DNA of 64,000 bases from Neoceratodus forsteri (Eukaryota > Chordata > Ceratodontiformes > Ceratodontidae). The notes beneath the pieces were generated by a model. That model saw only the letters and a list, made by a program, of their open reading frames with translations. It was not told where the DNA came from and did not search any database. Location: contig CM028129.1 of the NCBI GenBank assembly GCA_016271365.2, forward strand, positions 460,674,501-460,738,500, given 5' to 3'. Of this stretch, positions 55,509-64,000 are shown one piece after another. How positions within the stretch are numbered: position 1 is the first letter of the stretch; each line of letters opens with the position of its first letter. The translations under genes and the position numbers were made by a program.

Positions 55509-55740
55509 TTAATTTGATTCATTAGCAGGTAAAACTGATGTGGTGTCAGCATTGATCAACTGAATTTTATTTGCTATATTATTTTGTCGTTTTTCATGTT
55601 CAAGTTTCTTATAAAAGGTATTGATATCCTCTCTTAACAGACTATTATTTACACATTTCTCACACACAAATAACTGACAGCTTGGTAGCTGTGAAAAAAG
55701 TTGATACATTTTACAATTAAGCATCTGAGGCCCACTTCTT
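55509..55740 (-). pseudogene. CR1-1 ORF1 N-terminus with Cys-x2-Cys
   Basis: A 71-residue frame reads MLNCKMYQLFSQLPSCQLFV then CEKCVNNSLLREDINTFYKK. CR1 ORF1 proteins often start with a PHD-like zinc finger, and the CxxC here may be its remnant. The frame is cut at 55511 by the L1 insert and continues at 53676. Confidence 0.5.
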
Positions 55741-56634
55741 CATCTAAGGTCATTATAGTGCCACGCATCTTAACTAGATGTACTAAATGCTGGGCTGAAA
55801 GGTGGAGCTACTAGAGTAGAGGGCAAGTGACTGCTAATGACTGATAGTAAACACAGGAGTATCTATCTGTGTATATAAACACTTACAATGACCTTAGCTG
55901 AGCTATAGAGGTTACCCTATAGTTACAAGGTGCTAAAGCACATACAGTAACAGACTGTGTTATGGTAGGGTATAATACTTACAAAGTCAATTTGACCATA
56001 TCCTCACTATCCCCACTAGACACGCTTGACGTGCACTTTGACACGCATTTCTTTATGAGTGTCTCTGTGAAATGACGCACACTCGAATCGAGCTCACACT
56101 GCTTGCTCGGTGCTTGCAGTTTATGCTATAGGACCCAAAAGTGGGCACAGGTCATGTGACCACACCTTGCTATTACTGCACTAAAGTATTCAGATTTAAA
56201 ATGCAATAAAACTAAGTCCCAGGCTAAATAAATGTTATAGAGGGAGTCACGGAGTGATACAAACAACTATGTAACTGGTATGAGCTGCAGATTTGCAGTC
56301 ACTCCCACGGAGTTGTAGTTCAGGTAGAGTTAGAAAGAAATACAATTCCCAGGACTTCCTGTCTCTGGCCACTCACTCAATCCCTTCCCCCCATCTCAGG
56401 CAGCAGATATGAGACTAAATAAAATATAACAACCAGAGGATGCAGATCTATCTCACCACAACAGAGTGCAGTCACACAGTGTGTGGACAACCAAACACCT
56501 TCGGCTCACTCGGGGCTTGCAGTTTATGCTATAGGACCTGGAAGTGGGCACAGGTCATGTGATCACACCTCACTAGAGCTGCACTAAAGTATACAGATTT
56601 AAAATACAATAAAGCTAAGTACCAGGATAAATAT
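55740..56634. repeat. 408-bp tandem repeat, first unit and part of the second
   Basis: ttgcagtttatgctatagga occurs at 56114 and 56517. Shared blocks follow: aagtgggcacaggtcatgtg, cactaaagta(t)t/ac and gagggagtcac(g/a)gagtgat. The second unit is interrupted at 56634 and resumes at 59311 (aatagagggagtcacagag). 55740-56100 is unique-looking sequence that may be CR1-1 5' UTR. Confidence 0.75.
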
Positions 56635-59310
56635 GTGATGCCTCAAGCATAAACTGGTCTGGCATCTGTCATTCCTGTGATGTTGACACAGCACTCAATA
56701 CTTTCTTGGATAAATTCCTGGCCATTCAGGGTAAACATGCCTCTAACGTAACCCAGAGGGTGCGGGTTAAAAAATCTAGATGGTTTCGCAAAGAACTCCT
56801 GGCAAAGCTATGAGAATGTGATAAATGCTGGAAAAAGTTCAAACTGTCTGGGCTCCAAGCTGACTACAATTCTTACTGAGAACAGTGGAACTCCTGCAAA
56901 AACAAGTTTGCACTGCCAAGAGTATCTACTGCAGGAACCTACTACAAAGTTATGCTGGGGACCACAGGACATTTTGGGTGCACATAAAGACTTTCCTTGG
57001 GGCTTCTCAAAAGACTACTCCTGGAGACATGTTACTAAATGGGGTACACTGCAACAACTCAAATACCTTTGAAAAATTCCTTTAATTGCACGTTCTTGTA
57101 TCTATCTCCACATACCTCATCCTTCCCATCACCTCCAACTGGCTCACAGTACTCCTTTATGACTGATTCGCCTACCCACGGCCCTCATTTCAGCAAACAG
57201 CATTCTACACCTCCATTTCTTTTCAAGAAAATATCAAGGACTGATGTCCTAAAATTGCTACAGTCCATCTTGGATAATACCAGCTCAGATTCTGATACCC
57301 TTGAACCAAGGCTCCAAAAGCTAGCTGCACTTATTAATGCCTCCTCATTGGCTAAAATCTTCATGATGTCACTCTCCTCCAGTCTGGTTCCTGACCTCTG
57401 GAAGATTGCTCGTCTTTAATAAAGGAGATCCTGCTGAGATAACTATAGGCCTATAGCCATCCTCTTGGTCCTTAGTAAAATTCTCGAGAAACTTGTTGCC
57501 AACCAAACTACAGAATACCTAATGAAATATAATCTCTCTGATGCACAGCTTGGCTTTAAAAAAGGACATAGTACTTTGATGGCTCTCCTTAAATTCACAA
57601 CTGCTGTGCTTTCAAATATGGATGCTGGATTATTCATGGGGGCAGTTTTCATAGACTTTACCAAGGCCTTTGATCTTGTTGATCACCCCCTGCTCCTTTC
57701 CACTCTCAAAAATATGACCTTCTCTCCCTCTGTAATCAGCTGATATAGCAGTTACTTGTCAAACAGGTCTCAAATTATGAAATTTAACTCTTCTCTGTCT
57801 GACAAAGCTGTTATCAATATTGGTGTTCCCCAGGGGTCCATCCTGGGATCCCTACTCTTCTCTCTCTTTTCGATAATAATATCACTGATGTGTTTCACTC
57901 ATGCTCTGCCTTACTTTATGCAGACGATCTAGTCCTCTATTCCAGCTCCAAAAATGTCTCCTGTATAAATGCTTTACTGTCATTTGATTTCATCAATGTT
58001 CAAAACTGGCTGGCAGCTCATAAACTTGTCCTGAACACAAAGAAAACTTAAGCCATGCTATTTGGCTCTGTCCCCAAACTCAGGACCTGTCAGACTTCCC
58101 TGATAATATGTGACTCAGGTGGCTCATTAATTGAATGTGTATTCTCCTTTAAGCACATTGGAGTCCTCCTGGATCAATCATTGGATTTCACTCTGCACAT
58201 TCAATCTGTCTGTAAGGTCGTAAACATGAAGCTGGGAATTGCCTACAAAACAAGCTATATGCTAAACCCTTCTGCTAAGCTAGCCATTGCCAGGGGTGTC
58301 ATCCTCCCTGCCCTCACATATGGTGCTCCAATCTTTGTTTCAGCCAACAAAACTACCCTGTGCAAGTGGGATGTTACCTATAATCCCATCTGCAGGTACA
58401 CCTCTTTGTCTCCTAGGCTAAAGCACCACTGCTAACTCTACAGTGACTTGAGGTGCCCCCCCCCTGCTGACTATTCTCCTTTGGCTCACTTATTGACTCA
58501 GTAATCAGAAACAAAACTCCATCTTCTCTTGCAATGATGCTTGTAGCCCAAACCCCCTCCTATGGACTATGCTTGGCTGAGCAGTCTCTACTCTATGTGC
58601 CAAGGTGACAGACATCTAAGGGCTCCAGTGCCTTCCACCATGCTGCCCCCAAGTTCTGGAACTCCCTTTCCCTGGCTCATCATCAGATCACATCCAATCT
58701 CAATTTTAAAAGAAAGCTTTGATCGCATCTATCTCTAGTTGACTCCTGCACTTGTTTTGACCCCACCTAATTCCTCTCTGCATCCTCATCTCATGCTTAC
58801 CCTCTTTCTATACCCTCCCCCCTTTTTCCTCCACTTGTGAAACCTATCCTATCTGCCCTCAAGGCTATTTTTTATTTATAACCCTCCTATCTTCACCTGT
58901 AACACCCTGTTGGATAATTCCTTCCTAATGATGTTTCTTTTCTCTCTCTTTTTTCCTATTTTAGCTATGACTGCAGTCTGCATCACTTTTTATTGTTTGC
59001 TGCCTTACTTATATTAATTGTTGCACTATGTTATGTTTCTCATCATATCTATCACCTTGTTAATTGCTGTTTACTCCAGTGTGAGTGCACAATGTCCAAT
59101 CTGATTGTATGCTATGTTTACCATTTTGTATTTATTTTTACTGTTCGGCAATACCTGTAACTACTGTACTGTACATGATGTTCCTGCACTGATGTAATGC
59201 ACCTGTCTTGCCACTCTTTTTGCACTCTCCAGGGTCGTGCCTGAAAATAGCCATTGTTTGGCTAGTGTACTCACCCTGTTAATAAAAAAATTAAAAAAAT
59301 AAATAAATAT
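56635..59310 (+). mobile_element. L2-like LINE copy B, 5'-truncated
   Basis: Starts after the endonuclease and ends with ctccagggtcgtgcctgaaa, gctagtgtactcaccctgtt and aataaataaatat, the shared tail of this family. ataaatat at both edges (56627-56634 and 59303-59310) may be the target duplication. It interrupts the second unit of the 408-bp repeat, which resumes in register. Confidence 0.82.
56660..58440 (+). pseudogene. L2-like copy B reverse transcriptase and C-terminus
   Basis: Linker RVRVKKSRWFRKELLAKL (56755-56810). 57039-57419 holds the pre-RT block (DVLKLLQSILDNTSSDSD, MMSLSSSLVPDLWKIARL). 57465-57743 holds LSKILEKLVANQTTEYLMKY, AQLGFKKGHSTLMAL and AVFIDFTKAFDLVDHPLLL (motif A). Then GVPQGSILG (57823-57849, motif B) and LYADDLVLYSS (about 57913-57945, both Asp kept). 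58055-58435 is the thumb (FKHIGVLLDQSLDFTLHIQS). Frameshifts at about 57420, 57740, 57880 and 58045 break it. Confidence 0.82.
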
Positions 59311-59520
59311 AATAGAGGGAGTCACAGAGTGATCCAAACAACAATGTAACTGGTATGAGCTACAGATCTGCCATTGCTCTCTCAGAGATGTAGTTCAGAT
59401 AGAGCTAGAAAGAACTGCAATTCCCAGGGCTTCCTGTCTCTGGCCACCCTGGCCACTCGCTCAATCCCCCCCATCTCAGCCAGCATCATATCTGTAGAGG
59501 GCCCTGTGATCCCATCCATC
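59311..59520. repeat. 408-bp tandem repeat, remainder of second unit
   Basis: aatagagggagtcacagag, tgtaactggtatgagct, agaactgcaattcccag and ttcctgtctctggcca match 56232-56380 in the same orientation, continuing the unit interrupted at 56634. Confidence 0.8.
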
Positions 59521-59529
59521 CATAACCCT

Positions 59530-60828
59530 TGAGATAGTGTAGTGGTATCTTTATTTGCCTGTGAGAGTACAGGGCTCTCTGTGCCCTGTGCTGCCATCCC
59601 ATACTATGCAGTGCCAAAAAAGATCTCATACTGCAACACTATCCTATAGAAAACATAGTAAAACATGAAACCTGTGTAACTAGACACCAAATTAATATAT
59701 TTTCATGAAATGAGCAAAAGGCACATCAGTGGCACAAGGCCTTTGTACCCTAAAAATGTCAGAGCAAAGTTGAAAACCATTGTTTCACAGCATAGTGACA
59801 AAGAAATGACTATCTAAATCTCACATTAATGTTATCATATGGGAAAGGAACCCAAATTTAAAGCCACAGAACTCCACAGCATAATAATATATTTTCACCA
59901 AACCAAAAAAAAGGCAATCTGTGGGGCTAGGCCGTTGCACCCTGAACATTACAGGCCAAAATCAACAACCATTTCTGAACTGTGGAGTGACAAAGAAACA
60001 GCTGTCTTAGGATTCCTTTTTCGCAAATTGTGAAAAAGAATCCCTTTCTGCAATCCCTTTTTCACAATTTGTGGAAAAAAGAAAACTCTTATTCACAAAT
60101 TGCAAAAAAGGATCCTGCTTCACAGCTTTTTTCCCCATGGTTTGTAACAAAGGGTTTCTGCATGTTAAAAAAAAATTCTAACTGACTTAGCAAAAAACTA
60201 ATCCCAGAATTGGATTTTATGGGACCTGATTAGATAAATACAACTGTTGCTGTTTTATGAAGCCATCTAATATTTTAGTTTTTTTATTTATTTGTTGTCA
60301 CCGCTAACTGAAAACAAGATGGCGGTGGCAAAAAAAAAAAAAGGATTCCGGATTTGCTACAAAAGATTCTGTGTTTGCAAAAAAGGATTCCACATTTGTG
60401 ATAAAGAATCTTTTTTTGAGGCTCACATCTAACTGGTCCCATAGGAAATATTGTGAAACTTTGAAACTTAATAACTTTGGAATGGATTAATACTTTTTGA
60501 CCAAACCTTCATAAGGCACATCTGTAACATAAGACCTGCATACAGTAAAAATTTCAGACCACTATTCCACACCGTTTTTGCACAATAGTGTGACAGAATT
60601 TCACCAAAAACTGTAATTTTCAAATTATTTGATAATTCATATCTCTATACCCATACGTCCTACCAGAAAAAACTTGCCACATCAAGAGATCTTTGGTCCC
60701 TGATGGCACATGCAAAAATGTCAATTGAATCATTTGAATGGTTGTGAAGTTAATAAATTGCAACCTTTTGAGTTTAAAATAGAAGTGATGGTTAAACCCT
60801 AACTATGGGGGCATGACCGTGCCCTATA
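59530..60828 (-). repeat. Non-coding repeat arm, inverted copy of 38714-40030
   Basis: Reverse complement of the 38.7-40.0 kb arm: outer end tatagggcacggtcatgccc at 60828, then catcacttct, gtgccatcagggacca, ggtctgaaatttttac, cagatgtgcctt and ggtttggtcaaaa. It includes one hairpin (59561-59597) and tttgcaatttgtg simple runs (60020-60420). No coding signal. Confidence 0.7.
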
Positions 60829-61065
60829 ATACTGGAAATTTGCAGAACTATTAGGTAACTAAATTATTGTGTCTGAGACATGACTCCTCAGCAAGGATCA
60901 TACAAAGGTGGCAGTGCATTGTTTGGGCTGACTTGAGGGTGTTCTGTAGCCTGATCCATTGTTCAGTTTAAGTGAAAACTTGCCTGCAATAGTCCTTCCT
61001 GAAGACTGTGACAATCCCAATGGTTGTCTCAGCAGAGCATAGTGTTTAGGGGTTGCTATTAAGTG
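60829..61065. other. Unassigned sequence between repeat arm and L2-like LINE
   Basis: No repeat or coding pattern is recognised in these 237 bp. Confidence 0.3.
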
Positions 61066-61988
61066 GCATTTTATTTATTTATTTTATTTATCTATTGAAT
61101 TTTGTTAACTGGGCAGGCCCTCTGAGACAAGAGAGTCTCTTTTCAGGGGCAACCTGGGAAGTGCAATACATTGATAGTGCATTCATTGATTCAAGAAATT
61201 AGACATGGAATAGTCATACAGTAACAGAGTACATCAGTTACATCAGTTACATTCAGTTATGCAAAGTACATCAGTTACGTCAGTTATACAAAATAAGCAA
61301 TGTAAAGTGCAGTCAAGAAAACCTTACATACAGACGTCATTTACAGTATTTTTTTTTCTTGGAACGTAGGAGATAGAGAGATTGGAAAGTTTTGCTAGGA
61401 GAATCATGGAAGGAGTGAACAGGGGTGAGGAGTCAGTGGAAGCAGGAGCAAGGTGGGGTGGTTAGGTGAGATGACAGCAGACTTTGAAATTAAGAGAGGG
61501 AGGTGCAGGCCAGTATAGAAGGAGGTGGAGAGTTCCAGTAGGACACAGCAGAAAATGCAAATGATCTCTGAGTTATGGAGAGTTGTAAGTTTGGCACTGA
61601 GAGAAGGGGCAAGGAGGTAGATCTGAGGGCATGTCGAGCGAGACATCATTGAACAATAACAGCAAGGCAAGGAGGAGAGGAGTGAAGTGATGGACAAGCT
61701 TATGTATAAAGCTTAGAGTGGCATAGCATAATTTTAATTTATAGGGTAGCCATCCCAGGGCAGATAGGACATTGCAGTGATGGTGCCAAGCATTGGCCCT
61801 GAGAACAAACCTGTCAACAGTATGGTAGGCCTGTGAAAGGTGAGATACAGTAGTTTGGATATGGTAGCGGGGAGTAGTAATGGAGCATCATACATGAGGA
61901 GGGGCAGGAGTGAGGCATCCACAGTCTTGCAGCAGGAGATCAGTGTAAGGAACGGATGGATGTGATAGAGGACACCAACGTTTTTGGT

Positions 61989-62806
61989 TTATATTTTTGG
62001 TGATGGCTGCAACATGCGCATCCAAGGATCTAAGGTAACTTCCAAGTATTTCAAGGACCTGACCGATTCGAGTGCATCCCTAGTACGTGAGAGTACAGCC
62101 AGAGGGGGGAGGGTTGGTATGGATGAGTTGGAGAATAACATGCTCTTTGTTTTCTTAGTATTAAGGACAAGCTGCTTCTGAAGGAACCAGTCCTCACGGG
62201 TGTGGAAAAGGCTAGCATTGAATTGAGACACCTGATATCAGGAGAAGAACTGTAGATGATAGCATTATCTGCATATAGGTGAACAAAGGCTCCACCACAA
62301 TTATTAGGGAAGTCATTAATATACAGAGAAAAAGTAATGGGCCCAATATGGAGCCTTGGGGGACACCATGGGTAATGGGCCTCAGATCAGATAGGGAGCC
62401 TGCTCATTTTAGTTTTTGGGTAAGGCTGTAAAGGTAACTTTGGGTCCAGGTCAGGGCAGTGGTATCAAGGCCAAGGACATACAGTTGTTGTAATAAAAGG
62501 CCATGGACATACAGTTGTTGTAATAAAAGGCCATGGTTGACCAAGTCATAAGCCTTGGTCAAGTCTACAAAAATTTTCACAGAATATGTCAAAGGTGACT
62601 TCAACTAGAGCTGTAAGTGTACTGTGGTTTTTCCTAAACCCATGTTGAGAGGTTGAGAGCAGATGGTGGAGGTCAAGGTAATCCTGTAGGTAGTCGTACA
62701 GTAGATTACTAAACTCTTGTATTTTTATTAGAGGGCAAAGTATTGAAATAAGCCAGAAATGTTCCACTGTCGAGTTGGAACCTCCCTTGTGGACGGGGAT
62801 GACCAC
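61989..62806 (-). pseudogene. L2-like copy C reverse transcriptase (YADN, in-frame duplication)
   Basis: 62806-62546 reads MVIPVHKGGSNSTVEHFWLI, LDLHHLLSTSQHGFRKNHST. 62604-62404 has KIFVDLTKAYDLVNHGLLLQ (motif A) with a 10-residue repeat. Then GVPQGSILGPLLFSLYINDF (motif B, about 62375-62316). Motif C at 62254-62279 reads LYADNAIIY, so the second Asp is Asn. 62231-61989 is the thumb (KQLVLNTKKTKSMLF, RSLKYLEVTLD). Frameshifts separate the pieces. Confidence 0.8.
62469..62528. repeat. 30-bp direct tandem duplication in RT
   Basis: Units 62469-62498 and 62499-62528 (starts ggccaaggacatacagttgt; the second has one change) duplicate ten codons in frame. Confidence 0.9.
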
Positions 62807-63395
62807 CGCTACTTTTCATTTTTCAGGGATGGTGCAAGTAAGGAAGGATCAATTAAATAAATCTGAAACAGTGTGGGCTAGGTCATCAGCTCCCAGCTTA
62901 AGGAATTTAGACTCTAGAGTGTCGTGGCCAGGTCAGCTGTCAGCCTTTAGGTTCATGAGGAGATGACGAGCCTGATGAAAGGTAGGGCGGTCCATAGAGT
63001 TGACTGACAGTAGAGGGTCAGGTTGGGGGGAGTGGATGAACTAGAAAATAGTGATTTGTACCTATCCAGAATGGTGAAGAACTCATTGAAGCCAGAGGCA
63101 ATGGGGGGTCAGTGAGAAAGACCCCCTGGGCATCAAGGGAACTGGGGGTCTCAGAGGTGTTACCCTTTAAAAGGGAGTTAACCTGTCACTAAAATTCTTT
63201 CGGATTACTGAAATGCTCAGTCTGGAGTCTCTTGAAGTGGAGTCATTTTGCTTTTTGGATTGAGTTCTGGCAGCTGTTACTTAGTTGCCTATATGTCTGC
63301 CAGCTGGTAGGTAACCCACTAGCCTTGTAAGTCCTCCATGCCTTATCACGAGTTGACATGAGCTGCCTTAATTCCTTGGTGAGCCACTGTGCAGC

Positions 63396-63400
<5 letters not shown>

Positions 63401-63444
<44 letters not shown>
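63401..63444 (+). repeat. (TA)n microsatellite flanked by 12-bp inverted repeat
   Basis: A TA run of about 40 bp, flanked by gctgccttaatt (63362-63373) and aattaaggcagc (about 63462-63473). Confidence 0.9.
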
Positions 63445-63447
<3 letters not shown>

Positions 63448-63474
63448 AGCAGCTATATATTAAATTAAGGCAGC

Positions 63475-64000
63475 ATCAGTCATATTATAAAAACTTGAGA
63501 TAGGAAGTGATGTCCTAATTAGAGAAGTGTTATGCTTTAAGCATAGCTTCACAACCATGACATCACCTTCTGTCTCATGTTTCCATGATATAGCTACTGC
63601 CTTGAATTAATACATGGCTGATTTAGATATGGATGTCTTTAGACTGCTGACACCTACAGGCAAGCTCAGTACCATGTTTGAAAGAGCTTGTCATGGTCTT
63701 TCAGAGTTTAGAGTACCATGCACACCTACTATCCCTTTAAGGATTGTTTTCATTTAAATTAAAAAAAAATAAATAAAACTGAAATTTAGTAAATTTTTTT
63801 GTGCAGTAAAGTAACCTCCCCATTCCTCTATTTATATGGCTGACATAATTTAATTGCAATCACATGCAATAATGTAACTATTCTATGTGTTTTCCATTTA
63901 GAGCAAAGCAGGGTAATAATTTCCTTGTGAGATTGCCATCTGGCTCCATGGGCCCCCAGTATGCCCCTTCCCCCTACTGCCACTAATTGATAATCTCCAG
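63475..64000. other. No recognisable feature
   Basis: AT-rich sequence with short poly-A runs near 63760. No ORF, repeat unit or element end is recognised. Confidence 0.4.

Larger units (their letters stand above)
42038..55740 (-). mobile_element. CR1-group LINE (CR1-1), two-ORF, interrupted five times
   Basis: Minus-strand order: ORF1 N-terminus (55724-55511, resuming 53676-53304), ORF1 esterase part (46935-46250), endonuclease (about 45960-45338), linker and RT (about 44610-42780), 3' region to the short tail repeat at 42038-42060. Inserts are an ORF1-only L1 (53692-55495), DIRS copy B (46940-53303), an L2 tail (45964-46195), a CR1 tail (45062-45206) and CR1 copy D (43160-44107). Without them the element would be about 4.8 kb, normal for CR1. 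Confidence 0.7.
61066..63400 (-). mobile_element. L2-like LINE copy C
   Basis: The tail is tttatttatttattttattt at 61069-61090 (A-rich on the minus strand), followed by ttgttaactgggcagg and tcttttcaggggcaacctgg, a relative of the other L2 tails. RT sequence covers 62806-61989. 63400-62810 is degenerate endonuclease/linker, and 61980-61090 is C-terminus and 3' UTR in broken frames. Confidence 0.75.

Overview
The window is repeat-dense vertebrate nuclear DNA with no bacterial gene organisation. It holds DIRS-type tyrosine-recombinase retrotransposons, several clades of non-LTR retrotransposons (CR1, L2/Rex1-like, L1, Tx1-like and one unassigned), SINE pieces, non-autonomous DNA transposons, microsatellites and long stretches of non-coding repeat. 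This mix suggests a large-genome amphibian or lungfish-like vertebrate, but the species cannot be fixed from sequence alone. Almost every open frame is a fragment of a decayed transposon. The only candidate host coding sequence is one or two possible terminal exons at 35.3-36.7 kb on the minus strand.

Layout. 1-5328: minus-strand DIRS element (copy A), cut by the window edge. 5.3-9.66 kb: non-coding repeat field with a 2.29-kb tandem pair, shorter tandem units, a (CA)n tract, a tRNA-like SINE and a short-unit array. 9.66-18.85 kb: a minus-strand L2-like LINE holding a SINE, which in turn holds a plus-strand Tx1-like L1 (12960-18477). 18.9-20.44 kb: a Rex1/L2-like RT fragment. 20.45-22.65 kb: a second copy of the short-unit array, (TG)n/(TA)n and a foldback palindrome. 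22.65-34.64 kb: one minus-strand LINE of unassigned clade (here LINE-I), split by two CR1 copies, a LINE 3' end, a TTAA-flanked MITE and a 1.77-kb TIR transposon. 34.7-36.9 kb: repeat-poor, possible host gene end. 36.9-42.03 kb: non-coding repeat field, interrupted by a CR1 copy. 42.04-55.74 kb: one minus-strand CR1 element reconstructed across inserted CR1, L2-tail, DIRS copy B (46940-53303) and an ORF1-only L1. 55.74-59.5 kb: 408-bp tandem repeat split by a plus-strand L2-like LINE. 59.5-60.83 kb: inverted partner of the 38.7-40.0 kb repeat. 61.07-63.4 kb: L2-like LINE. 63.45-64.0 kb: nothing recognisable.

The elements do not form a pathway. Their order of nesting is readable from target-site duplications and from host reading frames that resume after each insert. 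The most unusual material is the non-coding repeat superfamily, which carries a recurring GGGCCC-N3-GGGCCC hairpin at about ten loci and occurs in both orientations. Family names come from motif recognition and memory, not from a database search.
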